Origin: Galeruca laticollis
Lineage: Eukaryota; Arthropoda; Insecta; Coleoptera; Chrysomelidae
NCBI GenBank assembly: GCA_963921935.1
Contig: OY998176.1
Location: forward strand, 172,418,445-172,482,444
Length of the DNA stretch: 64,000 bases
Reading direction: 5' to 3'
Positions 9,663-20,493 of the stretch are shown here, piece by piece; the stretch's first letter is position 1, and every line of letters starts with the position of its first letter. The notes below the pieces were generated by a model. That model searched no databases and was not told the origin of the DNA. It saw only the letters and a list, made by a program, of their open reading frames with translations. Made by a program: the position numbers and the translations under genes.

Positions 9663-11442
9663 CCCTGCAGCTCTGACAAACACATATAATATGCTCTAAA
9701 CACATATAGGTACTGCAGTTATAACAATAAAATCTTGTTTTTCTATTTTTCCACAGGGGGCACATCATCCAGGTGGTAACTGTCTATCTTGAAGGTCTCG
9801 TTCTCCTGTGTTAGTAACTTCCAAAAGTCTGCACTTTAGTGTCCTTGGAACATTGGTAAGAGCTGCTCTCCGTTTCAACTGAGGCTGGATCAGTACGTTT
9901 GCTATTTCTTTCAAAAAATTTCGCCGACGTAAATTTTTTTCATTGGGATTGTTAGCCTTGATTATAACCTGACTATTGATTCCTGCAACATTCAACATGG
10001 TGTAAAATATCACCATGGGCCATCTTCTACTATTACGGTAGCAATCATATGAAGCACACAACTGATCGACGACGTCGACACCCACTTTTGTCTCATTAAT
10101 GTAGTAACAATTACCCGCTTACATTTCTCACCACTATCAGGGTCAATATCGTCATGGTGGTGCATACTGGATGTTAATATAACATTTTTCCCTTCTTTAG
10201 GAATATATGAAATTATTGTTAGATCTTCGGTGAAGCCAAACATACTTGTGTAGATGGGGCGTTTAGTTGGCCTTGAAAATTCAATTGGAAGTTCTGTTTT
10301 ATTTTTTCTCACTGTTCCAATAACAGTTATTTTGTAATCCTTTAGTAATTTTTCCACCAAAGGAATAGACGTGAACCAATTTTCCATGGTCAAGTTAATG
10401 CGTGAACCAGAAAGATATCTGCACATTCTTAAAACCAGGTCATAGGTTTTGTTAGAAAGTTTATATGGGCCTTCGGGTTGGGATCCCACATAGACTTCCA
10501 AATTGGAAGTATGGAAGACTTTCGCGTCACAAACTGCTATAATTTTCAGGCCGTATTTTTTAGGTTTCGAGGGTATGTATTGACGGAATTGGCATTTACC
10601 TCTAAACACCGGAAGCATCTCATCAATGGTAACAAACGCCGAATGATTAAAACCATTCATACAATTTCTTACGAATTGATCAAATATTACACGAATGGAA
10701 GCTAGTTTATCAAATTGTATTCGATTTATCCTCGTTGCTTTATCATCAAAACGTAAGCAACGTAAAAGGAATCGGAACCTTTTTAGGCTCATTGTGAGGA
10801 GAAACATTTCTATGCCATACCCATCTCTCCTCCAAAGATCCTCAGCATTCGAGCGGTTGGAGTGAACAAGACCAGATAAATATAGTAGTCCTATAAAAGC
10901 CCGGATTTCAATGTTGTCCGTTAGACTAGCATCTCGGTCTCTTGAAAAATTTTGTTAGATGGACAATATGTATTTGTTTGTACTGTCAACAATAAATCGA
11001 ATTATTGTATCATCGAAGAAATAATTCCAAATTTCCTCAGCAGTCTTCAAATTTTTGGTTGCCTGTGTAGGCCCTGGTAAGCAAATAATTATATTATCCT
11101 GCCTTGTTCTTACATTTTTTGGGCGTGGGGGATGCTTTTTCCAACGCATGGTACCATTCTTGCCTAAAAGAACAACAGTAAATTTTGAATAGTTATTTTA
11201 ATTTTTGTCATATTTTTTACAATATCTATGTAGACAAGTGGGGAAATTGGATGCTCAACAATTTCTTCTGAATCAGAAATTTCCTGTTCAGAATCACTTT
11301 GGTGATTTACAAGTTCCACATTGTCCTGTTCCTCTTCATCTGATTCATCTTCGAAAACAATTTCTTCATTGTCACTATCACCTAGTCCTACATCATCCAG
11401 AAGATTTTGCAAATATTCTTGGTCCTTTTCATAGCAAGCCAT
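9663..11442 (-). pseudogene. piggyBac transposase (DDE_Tnp_1_7 family), broken
   Basis: The gene would make the cut-and-paste transposase that recognises the flanking terminal repeats. From the ATG at 11442 it shows an acidic N-terminus rich in Asp/Glu, a basic segment (MRWKKHPPRPKN, about 11149), then the catalytic core at 10807-10010 with TIDEMLPVFRGK (first Asp), ENWFTS, and, after a frameshift near 10090, GVDVVDQL (third Asp). It ends with a Cys/His-rich finger (FYCYNC, MCLEH, CQSC) at about 9760-9663. At least three frame changes interrupt it: near 11150-11200, near 10090 and near 9765. The family has DNWFTS at the second catalytic Asp, and here it reads ENWFTS, so that residue is lost as well. 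The product should be inactive. Confidence 0.9.
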
Positions 11443-11714
11443 GGCTATAATTCAACATTTTTTTCTAAATACAGTGATCAAATAACATAAAAAATAAAAA
11501 AAATACCTTTTTAAAATTTTGTATCACAGCAGGTCGCGCCGGTCTCAGACACCCGAAATGATTATTTCTGTACACACATTCACCCAGTAACGACTAAAAT
11601 ACGACTGAAGGTCAACTGTAACGATAGATGAAGGTACTGAAGAGCTCAACCGAAAATGACTGAAAGCCGATTTATTACGACGCAAAAAGTGACGACCCGG
11701 TCTCACAGACAGCG

Positions 11715-11731
11715 GCGCGACTACCGGAGGG
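11715..11731 (-). repeat. piggyBac right terminal inverted repeat
   Basis: GCGCGACTACCGGAGGG, directly followed by TTAA at 11732-11735. Confidence 0.95.
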
Positions 11732-11735
11732 TTAA

Positions 11736-12690
11736 GCTCTTCTCCTCAATTGTTCATCGAGTAAAGCTAGTGCTAAGCTTTTCAAAAAATCTCGTCTTGT
11801 GCAATATTCATTCTTCTGGGAAAGAACGATTGCCCTAGAATTGATTCCAGTCACATTGAGAAGGTGATATAAATCACCATAGGCCATCTTTTGGTGTTTC
11901 TGCTAACATTATAGGTAGCGCATAAATTGTCTGCAACATATACACCAGACTTTGTTGCATTATAGAAATTTATTATTTCTGGTTTCATTGTCATCCAATA
12001 TTCCGTTCGAAGCGACGTGCATACTTGAAACAAGTATTACTGTTCTCCCCTTTCTCGAAACATACGAAACTAGCGTTTCATTTTTTGAATACCCAAAGAT
12101 GGTCTCAAATTGTTGTCTTTTTGCGGGCTGTATAAAAGCAGGTGGAAGTTCTCTTTTATTTTTTCGAATGGTTCCCACATAAGATAGCTTCTTAGTTTCT
12201 AGTTGTTGGACTAATTCTTAACTCGTTAACCAATTGTCCGCTGTGATGTTACGTCCAAATTGAAAAATTTATTCCGCCAACCTCATGACTACATCTTTGG
12301 AAGAATTGCTTACTGTAAAGGGTCCTTCCGGTTGCTGAACACAATATATTTCCCTGTTGGAAACATAAAATAATTTTGCATCGCTCAAGCAATAGATATT
12401 TATACCGTAATTACTAGGTTTCGAAGGTATGTACTGCCTAAACGCACCTCTTCCGCGATAAGCAGGCAACATTTTGTCTATTGTGACATATTGTCCAAGA
12501 TAGTAGCGTTTCTAGCAGTTTTCAATAAAACAAGAAGAGAGTTCTCTAACTGCCGCTAATTTGTCAAAAGCCCGTCCTTCTTGTCTTGTTTCCTGATCAT
12601 CAAATCGCACACATCTCAGAAGGAATCTAAATCGTTTTTCTGACATTGACAAGCTAAAAACATTTATTCCTAGGGCGTCAGTCGCCCAAA
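11736..12690 (-). pseudogene. older piggyBac transposase, main part
   Basis: A second piggyBac transposase, clearly different in sequence from the one inserted into it. On the minus strand it reads from GINVFSLSMSEKRFRFLLR (about 12670) through TIDKMLPAYRGRG (first Asp), ADNWLTS (second Asp kept), GTIRKNKRELP, VYVADNLC, RWPMV and NVTGINSRA to LRRRA at the TTAA junction. Stops and frameshifts occur near 12510, 12270, 12215, 11960 and 11850. The region before GINVF is missing: the copy stops abruptly at about 12690, where an unrelated dispersed repeat begins. The C-terminal finger is at 9087-9310. Confidence 0.88.
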
Positions 12691-12693
12691 AAT

Positions 12694-13070
12694 CGGAGGC
12701 GACAATGATTTTCTCACCGAAATCGAAACCACACCTTCCAAACGTTGAATTTTAGAAATATTTTTACAAAAGTTTCAACTTAATTTTTCTAGAACTGCAT
12801 ATCTTTTTTATAAATACAAGGAATATTACCATCGATGCTGCAACTAGAAGATCATATATGAATTATGAGGCAAATATATGCATAATTTACCCGTAGATAA
12901 TATACTTTTCAATTAATTAAAAAATATAGAATTGCGGGGAGAGGGAAAAGACGTAATTTTCAGTATAAGAGTGTCTACCGTCTAGCGCAAATATATATAG
13001 AAGAGGGCGGAGTCGAGACGTGACATGGCGCGAGTGACGGGCGGTCACTCTTGATTTCGAATATTAAGGT
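12694..13070 (+). repeat. dispersed ~370-bp repeat, copy 1
   Basis: This stretch recurs in reverse orientation at 29581-29962 with the same landmarks in the same order: a GAGGCGACA-type start, GATTTTCT.ACC, CGAAACCACACCT, AGAAATATTTTTACAAAAGT, TGCATAATTT, AGATAATATACTTTT, the GGGGAGAGG block, TATAAGAGTG, AGTCGAGACGT and CGGTCACTCT. It directly abuts the truncated end of the older piggyBac. No coding frame or terminal repeats are apparent. Confidence 0.85.
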
Positions 13071-13224
13071 TTACGGTAATAAAACTAACACTAAGGAAAA
13101 TTAAATCGAGTTTGAATAGATTTAATATAAATAACAAATAGTGATTGTTGTTCATTTCCAAGTAAATGGAAATTGAAAGTAAGATATCTTCATTTTTGAA
13201 CAGTGCGGTCAACGGAAATATTGA

Positions 13225-13412
13225 GTGAATTAATTTGGCGATTAACAATCTCGAACAATTACGCGCTCGCTCCGCATGCGCGTTGAATTATCTCGATTGT
13301 CAATCGCCCTTATTAATACACTTGTTCGGTGATAGTTACTCAACGAACAAGTGTATTAATAGGGGCGATTGACAACCGAGGCAATGTTCGAGATTGTTAA
13401 TTGCTATTTTAA
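13225..13412. repeat. nested foldback element
   Basis: Outer arms GGCGATTAACAATCTCGAAC and GTTCGAGATTGTTAATTGC enclose inner arms ATTGTCAATCGCCC-TTATTAATACACTTGTTCG and their near-perfect complement, closing on a 15-base loop. A GC-rich palindrome (CGCGCTCGCTCCGCATGCGCG region) interrupts one arm. There are no open frames, and it is a likely MITE or cruciform-forming repeat. Confidence 0.85.
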
Positions 13413-15017
13413 TTCACGATTTCGTTACCAAACTTTTCCGTCGACCCTAGTTTTGATTTCAAATATACATATGATTTTAACAAATTAAACAATAAAATAT
13501 ATGATGACATAAATTGACAGATAGTAGTAACACAGCCACTTAATTTCAAATGTTTTAGTAGGTAAGCGTACTGTACCAGAGGTCACTGCCAATATAAAGG
13601 TCCAAGAACAATGTACATTGGGTTGCATATAATAAAATCGTTGATTAATAGAAAATCATCCATTGATAGGGGCATTAAAATACATCGTAAATGGATGGTA
13701 GACGGAAATAGTATATTACGTATCAAATTCAGAAAAGTGGAAGTTTACTTGAGTATTTTGCATTTCATATTAAAATCTAGGTACTTTTGAAAATATGAAT
13801 TAAGAGTTGTCAAATTAAGTCTCATTTTTCTAAATAATCACTTGATTCCATTGGTTTAAAAATGGGTATCGTAATGAGAATCTATGTCATAATGAACTTC
13901 ATTATGATACAGATTTTATTGTTATAAAACAGGAGTAGAAAAGATTATTTATATTATGAAGTAATGTATTTATTTATTACTCTGATTCCTATACTAAAGT
14001 TAAGTGAAAGAAAAAAAAATTAAATTAACACGACTAACATACAATGTGGGTATAATATTTTCGTACCGAATCACCCGCGATATTGAATTATTCTCCGTAA
14101 ATTTTTATCGACTGCGAATTTCTTAAAGAAAATTCGCACCTCCAAAAAGTTTCGGAAAATATTCATGCTCTAGGGAGATAAGTGGTGATATATAATTATC
14201 AAAGATATTTTGTTCAATTTTCATGAGTAGTTCTTATTTCTGTTAGGAACATACTAAAGTTAATACCTAAATGTTTCTATCTTGAAGTTGTTAACTGTTT
14301 AATTATGTTTTCTTAATAAAAATATTTATATTGCTTGCTGTAACTGTATTATATGATAAAACCAAATAAGTACTCAACACTTTATAATATTCTCTCATTT
14401 TATTTTCACGGTCTAACGGCACTTTATTTGGCAAATTGTAAAATGCTTAAAAATAATCAGTCACAGCGTGATATACATCTTCTGCTCTCGTTTTGCTCGC
14501 ATTTTATTAATTTGCCTGAATTGGTGTAGTCATAACGAAAAATACATGGTATGCTCGCGTTTTGCAGGCTTTCTGTAAAATGCCTAGGAAATTTAAAATA
14601 AGCCTAAATTTTCATCATGCCTACGACATATACAATTGACCAGTTTAATGATTGTATATGGTTCAGGGTGTCTCACAGATGAACCAGTACAACTGGTCTT
14701 ATAAATTCAGATATATCACATTTTTCGGTTATTTTGGAGAAATTTCGGATGATAAGTGGGAAAAAGTTCACTTTAATCTTAAAACCCGTTCATTTTCACA
14801 TATGCTTTTATCAAAGCAATTGCAATATATTTGAATATTTCTAAAGTTTTCGGATTTAAAACATTTGACCAGGACAACGTATTTCGGAACCGTTAGTATA
14901 ATCATGAAATGCAACTTAGACGAGCCTCCTGTTAATGATTCAAATTTCATCTAATTGGTAGGTAACTATATTCTCTGAGCCATGCATTGATTAAATTGAA
15001 AGAAAGGGGAAACACAC
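13413..15017. other. unassigned DNA
   Basis: A+T-rich. The 60-codon frames on either strand around 14650-14950 show no family features. Confidence 0.5.
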
Positions 15018-15041
15018 AGAGAGAGAGAGAGAGAGAGAGAG
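15018..15041. repeat. (GA)n microsatellite
   Basis: About 12 GA dinucleotides in a row. Confidence 0.97.
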
Positions 15042-16127
15042 TTTAGATTTATTTTTTCTATATACTACTTGCCGTTTGTATCATGTATTTCAGGTATGAC
15101 ATACTCAAAAATCGTTTCAAAGTTACAAAATTTTGTGGTTTCTAACATTTTTAAATGAAACAAACTTTGTTTTGAACAATAATTTAGTAGTTCTTTACTT
15201 CTACACAATGTCTGTGTTTAATTTTCTACAAACTGGTTAGAGCTCAAAAAATAGAATAGAACGTAATTTATAATAGAAATTGGCGTGGAGAGCAATCTCC
15301 TAAAATTCTACAAACTATAAATTCCATTAATTCTTCAGCACATTTGATTTAAATAATTATTAGTGGAATTTATTCTGTATAATTCAAGTTTTGTATCTGT
15401 ATAAAGTAGGCAAGATGTTAATAAGAATGATTCATTCAGGTGTGAATTGATCGTTTTTTATGGATAATATTTTGTTTTGAAAGCAAAAAATAATTGTGAA
15501 AATATCCACACATATTCTCAAATTAACCAGTGTTAAAGTAAACATTCAAGTGTAACGAGTTTGGTACATATTACCTATTTTGGTCCCTTTTAAACGAAAA
15601 TAATTATTTTTTTCGCGTTAAAACTTATGATTTGGAATATACATTGTTTTGTCAGTCACTCTCAGATTCAGATAAGTACTTCATGAGGTGAATGACTTCA
15701 ATAATTTTTTCATAACCGATCTTAATATTTATGTACAACAGACGTCCTAATCCATAACGTACTGCTGTGAATTTGTGAATTTGCCATTATCACAAATTGT
15801 ATTTAGGGCTTTAGGACAACCAACTATAATAAAAAAATGAAGAAGAAGGATATTGAAGATGGAAATTCTTGCGGAAGTTCACTGTAATTGACAGATTAAG
15901 TCAGATGCATGGGGATGCTACATCTCGAATAAACAAGAATGTTGTTTGTCTATACGAAAGCCTGTCCTCCACATAATGGAAGTAGCTCGGTAATACAAGC
16001 TGGAACATATAACTTGCCTTAAAAGTCACCACTATCTAAGCTTCTAAGACTGAATCTTGATTCATCTATGAACAGTACGCTACTACAATCCGTCAATTAT
16101 TCAATTTATCCAAAGAATTATATAGTA
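15042..16127. other. unassigned DNA
   Basis: No coding similarity or structured repeat recognised. Confidence 0.5.
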
Positions 16128-16330
16128 CAGTCTCTGTAATCCGGCCGTTCAATACTCCCGCACGTCCAGTAATCCGTCGCTGTATTCCCACCAATGCGTC
16201 AGTAAATTTTCATGTCTAGACCACAGATAACCCACAAATAGATGAGACACTGATTGTGGCGCCATCTAAAGAGCCTGTCCACTGAACAATTGAGAGATGT
16301 TGAAAATATTTCTGTAATTTTAGGTTTTGA
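16128..16330. repeat. possible pogo/Tigger-type end and dispersed repeat
   Basis: After a TA, CAGTCTCTGTAATCCGGCC (16128-16146) resembles the terminal repeats of pogo/Tigger elements, and AATCCG recurs nearby. The following block (about 16216-16330, from TCTAGACCACAGATAACCCA to TTTCTGTAAT) recurs in the same orientation at 61917-62025. No transposase lies next to either copy. The TIR reading is from pattern memory and is tentative; the shared block is directly visible. Confidence 0.55.
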
Positions 16331-16380
16331 CGGTATATACAAATCTACTGTATTTTGATTATTTTATTTCAAAATAGCAA

Positions 16381-16485
16381 TTTATAGTCCATAATTTGAC
16401 ATTTCATTCAATTTAACTCGCTCAACTCAATAATGATCAGACGTTGAGTTAAATTAATTGAAATATCAAATGATGGACTATAAAT
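16381..16485. repeat. foldback repeat
   Basis: TTTATAGTCCAT at the left and ATGGACTATAAA at the right begin arms that pair through AATTTGACATTTCATTCAATTTAACTC and its complement with a few mismatches, around a loop of roughly 20 bases. Confidence 0.85.
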
Positions 16486-16597
16486 GATTAAAATGGAAAA
16501 AATAAAACAATAATCATTTCAACAGTTTTTTTATTTTGGTATAAAAATACACAACGAATAATTTCTTTCACAAAGTACATTTCTTGAAAAACATAAT

Positions 16598-16636
16598 ATA
16601 TATATATATTTATATATATATATATATATATATATA
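16598..16636. repeat. (TA)n microsatellite
   Basis: TA dinucleotides with one TTTA interruption. Confidence 0.95.
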
Positions 16637-18193
16637 ATGTAAAACCAACGCAATAACTGAAAATAATTTGAGCATCATACATTCTAGATTGGAGAATTAT
16701 TAGATTTTTAAATGATGTTAAATCAAGATAAAAGTAGAAAACTATTTATGATAAGTTTATATTAATTTATTTATTTATGATCATGAAAAAAGTGTAAGCA
16801 ATTAGTAGTTAACTACTATTTTTGGCAACTTTCTGTGTGAGAAAATATTTGAGTATAATTACTGTGACTGTTAGAACAAAAGAAATTACAAAACTTTCAA
16901 AGGAAACGTAGTTAAATACTGCCCAGCTCTGTAAATACAAGATACCAAGTAATAACATATAAGAGTTGCTAAACTGTATGACGGTACAAAATATAGAATA
17001 ATATATCTAACATTTCATTTCCACTTGAAACACATCTTTATTTCGGTTAATTTCGTCTCATATTTTCTGGTGGGCATTTCAATTTTCCCAACTGGAGAAT
17101 AATATTTATGGCTGGATGGCATATCTAGAAAAAAATGTATGTTATCAAACTTTTTTTTTCCAATTCCACATAATAAATACCTTAAATTCTTTTAGGGATC
17201 GTCTCCTGTATAGGCTCTTCTACTTTGACGGAAAACAAAAAATTGTCTGTTTTATCCCCCTTCATTGAATAATCTAAAACATATACATATTTAATAGCAT
17301 TTGATAAATTTATGTAAGAAAAATTACTCACCCGGCAAAAACAGGGACGGCAGAGCAAACTTTCTTAATATAACCTGCCTTCGTCTTTTTCAAATTTTCC
17401 GAAACACTGTTTTTGAAAATGAATGGGACATATCCTCCATTGTTTCCTCGTCGTCAAATTGGATGATTTATTTCCACTGCGTTCCAGCCAGCCATATCAA
17501 TTTTATAGATAGATAGATCACCCGAAACGATAATAAACAGGATAAACGAAAATGACAGGACGAGCAACACAAAATACGGGTCAGTTTTCTGTGACGAGCA
17601 ATATGACATCGCGCATACGCAGTTATGAAAATCAATAACATTTTATTACTAACGACGATACAGTTTTCACGATTGTTTCGGAATTTTTTGATATCTATCA
17701 ATCTACCAAACATTGAAAGCGCGACTCTCCACAACAACAGTAGTACGTCTTGTACCTTGCTATTACATATCGACATGTTACGAATTTTTCATAAGTTATT
17801 TCGGAGCGTTACTTATTCTTCAGTTACTCCTACCTCTAATTCAAAATTATTTACTGCGTTATTTTAAAAACTAGTTGAAAGACCGTTTTTACATTCGCAA
17901 GATCCCATTTAATTGGAGAATGCTGATTCAACGATCTCTTCTTCCTACATCGTATCGTTGCTCGATTAGAAGCAACTACAATTATCAGTCTGCAAATATA
18001 TTTTGTGCGTGGTGATACTCTGTTTTGCTGCTTTTTAGCTCGCAACTGGATCTCTAATCCGCATCTTGATCAAGAAGTCGCCACCATCCAGAGTCCAGAG
18101 TCCATACTACCGACAGCTCAAGATAACCGCTGATCCCGCTGAGAGTTGTAGATCCCATTTCTCTCCAAGATAAAGCCTTAACTTATTTTTGAT
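16637..18193. other. unassigned DNA with weak minus-strand exon-like segments
   Basis: On the minus strand, short open stretches are bordered by splice-like signals: about 17445-17330 ends at GCCG|GTGAGT, 17279-17190 starts after a TTTTAG, and 17127-17040 starts after a T-rich TTTCTAG. The acidic reading DDEETMEDMSHSFSKT (about 17460) and VKVEEPIQETIPKR (about 17230) look protein-like, but the frames do not join cleanly and I recognise no family. They could be remnants of a gene or chance. Confidence 0.25.
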
Positions 18194-18198
18194 ATATA

Positions 18199-18259
<61 letters not shown>

Positions 18260-18292
18260 ATATGTATATATGTATATATGTATATATGTATA

Positions 18293-18338
<46 letters not shown>
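18194..18338. repeat. (TA)n / (TATG) compound microsatellite
   Basis: TA dinucleotides with a central block of TATATG units. It directly abuts the 3' end of the Penelope-like copy A. Confidence 0.97.
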
Positions 18339-18342
<4 letters not shown>

Positions 18343-18394
18343 ATTTCATAAATTTCGGGTATAGCGGTCTGTAGGCAATTAAAACTGCAATTTT

Positions 18395-18445
18395 TCTAAT
18401 ATTCTCAATATTTCGACATTGTTTAACAGCTTCTTCAGGAGAAAT
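18395..18445 (-). ncRNA. hammerhead-like motif in copy A
   Basis: Minus-strand CTGAAGA (18438-18432), then one A, GCTGTT, AAAC, AATGTC, then GAAA, then an ATATT/AATAT stem. It is the counterpart of the copy B motif, but one helix II pair is lost here (C opposite U). Penelope-like elements are known to contain hammerhead motifs. Confidence 0.4.
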
Positions 18446-18660
18446 TCTACAATAATTAGTAATGTACATTTTAAAACCCATTAAAATTAACAATAAATAA
18501 AAACTTACAGAGAGCAACAATTGTTTTGCCGATACGGGCACTAGCATCACATTACACACATTAAAAATAGATTAATATAAAATGTTTCTATTCTGCTGTT
18601 TTTTATATATTATAGTAAAAAGTGATAAGAATTTAAAAGTTGTTAATATACAGAGTGACA

Positions 18661-20481
18661 TGTTGAAAATAATTAAAAAGATTACAATAAATATTGTTCA
18701 AATTGTTAGTATCAAGTTTGTAGTTTGGGTTGTTTTCATGTTTCTTGATATAATACATTTCAAGGAATAACCTAGATCTGTAGTTGCTGTTTTTTCCAAT
18801 AAAGTTATATTATATAATCAAAATTATGACCTGTCTTTAAGTTGTGTTCTACTGTGGCACAAGAATTTTTTTAGTCTGCAGTCACTTTTATGTTGAGTGA
18901 TTCTTTGTTTTAACCATTTGGACGTTTGGCCTATGTAACACCCTTGACAATCTCTGCATGGCAGTTTATAGATTACATTGGTATTGTACAATAGTGGTGT
19001 TTTGTCCTTAAGCTTTGTAGATAAGTTAGAATTTTTTTGTTGGTTATATTTTGAAATTTCTATGTTAATAAATTGTTTGGAAATCGCTATTATTTTGTTA
19101 GACAACTGCGGTATAAATGACAACTTTTTATATAAAATTTGTTGTCCATCATACATTTCGCTCCATCATACATTTCGGTGTTGTATAGCAGCTTTTTTAG
19201 CACGTTCCTTGGATAACCATTATTAGCAAAGGTCACAAATAGTTTGTGGAGGTTCGATGCTAACCATTTTTTATCACTGATATGTACTACCCAGTTTTTC
19301 ATTGCTATTACGGTGTTGTAAATTTGTGATTTGGGGTGACTTGAAAAATAATTTATAAACCTGCCTGAGTCTGTAGGTTTTTGGAACCAATCTAATATTA
19401 TTTTGTTATCAGTGTCTCTGACTACTCTGGTATCCAAAAAAGGTAACGAGCGATCGTCTTCTATTTCAAAGGTGAACTGAATATGCTCATTAAAAGAATT
19501 AATCCCATTTAATATAGTTTCGGTTTGCTCCTTAGGTATGGCACAAATTATGTCATCTACATATTTATATAAAAATGCAATTTCGAAAGGTAATGTTGGA
19601 ATAACCTGATCTAATAAGAAATCCAACACAATTGTTGCTAATATTGGACTTATAGGAGAACCCATTGGTGTCCCAAATATTTGACGATAAAATTCGTTGT
19701 TAAAACTAAAATAACTATTGTCAAAGACAAATCTCACAACCGCCAAAAAATTATTTCTCGACAACGTAGTAAACCCTTCAACAATGTTCCATTTATTTTC
19801 TACAATATCTACTACCAGTTCCAAAGGAATGTTTGTAAATAGAGATACCGCATCTAAAGAGAGTAATATATATTTTTCCGGGAGGAGCCTATTTCTGATA
19901 TCTGTTACAAATGTAAACGTATCCTTAATATTATAGTTATTGTGGTCTTTGAACGCATTTTTTAAGATGTCACTAACAGTTTTTGCGATTTCATATGTTA
20001 CTGCATTAACTGAGCTAACAATTGGTCTTAAAGGTATGTCAGGTTTGTGTATTTTTGGTAAACAGTACAGTTTTGGAAAGGAAGCGTTACGAATGTATAG
20101 TTTTTTAGCAGTATTGGTGTTAATTTCATTTTTTGATTCCAAATATTTTACAAGATCATTGAATTTGTTCTGGATCCACGACGTTGGATCTTTATTCATT
20201 TTAACATATGTGTTCCTATCTTCTAACATTATTTCAGTTTTCCCAATGTAATCTTGGTTGTCCATTGCTACTGTACATCCCCCTTCATCTGCTTGTAATA
20301 TATAAAGATCTGGATGATCTTTTAAAAATGCTTGAGTAGTCTTATACATTCTATTGTATTTTGATGGTTTTTTTGAGTTATTGTTGTTTAAAAAATTGGT
20401 AACCACATTTGTAGCTTTAGCCCTAAATACGTCTTTGTCATTACTTGGGGTGTCATCAATTATATTCTCAACCTCAGCCAT
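18661..20481 (-). pseudogene. Penelope reverse transcriptase + GIY-YIG endonuclease (copy A)
   Basis: The protein would copy the element's RNA into DNA at a break made by its own nuclease. From Met at 20481 a 463-codon frame runs to 19090. An N-terminal region contains YILQADEGGCTVAMD, and [20 protein letters not shown] is the Penelope signature. The RT core has LSLDAVSLFTNIPLE, FGTPMGSPISPILA and the catalytic YVDDII. The frame is lost near 19170, where the CATCATACATTTCG segment is duplicated, and the nuclease part continues in another frame (18824-19156). That part holds LPCRDCQGCYIGQT, the Penelope version of GIY-YIG. A second frameshift near 18880 precedes the C-terminus. The RT core looks intact, but the nuclease is disconnected, so the full protein is broken. 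Confidence 0.9.
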
Positions 20482-20493
20482 AAAGATATCTAT

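Larger units (their letters stand above)
9315..11731 (-). mobile_element. younger piggyBac element, complete termini
   Basis: A 2,417-bp element has perfect 17-bp terminal inverted repeats, CCCTCCGGTAGTCGCGC at 9315-9331 and its complement at 11715-11731, and TTAA directly outside both (9311-9314 and 11732-11735), the piggyBac target duplication. Subterminal GTCGCGCCGGTGTCTGAGAC-like sequence near 9350 recurs inverted near 11530. It carries one transposase gene on the minus strand. It is inserted inside an older piggyBac. The perfect termini suggest fairly recent movement, though the gene is now broken. Confidence 0.95.
18339..20481 (-). mobile_element. Penelope-like element, copy A
   Basis: This is the minus-strand half of a ~4.2-kb inverted pair with copy B (20492-22613). 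It has the reverse transcriptase/GIY-YIG gene and about 320 bp of 3' sequence ending at the (TA)n tract at 18338. It extends about 80 bp further at the 5' end than copy B. A hammerhead-like motif lies in its 3' sequence. Confidence 0.88.

Noticed and set aside
17468..17867. Frames of 80-102 codons on both strands
   Set aside because: They overlap each other antisense and neither resembles a known protein.
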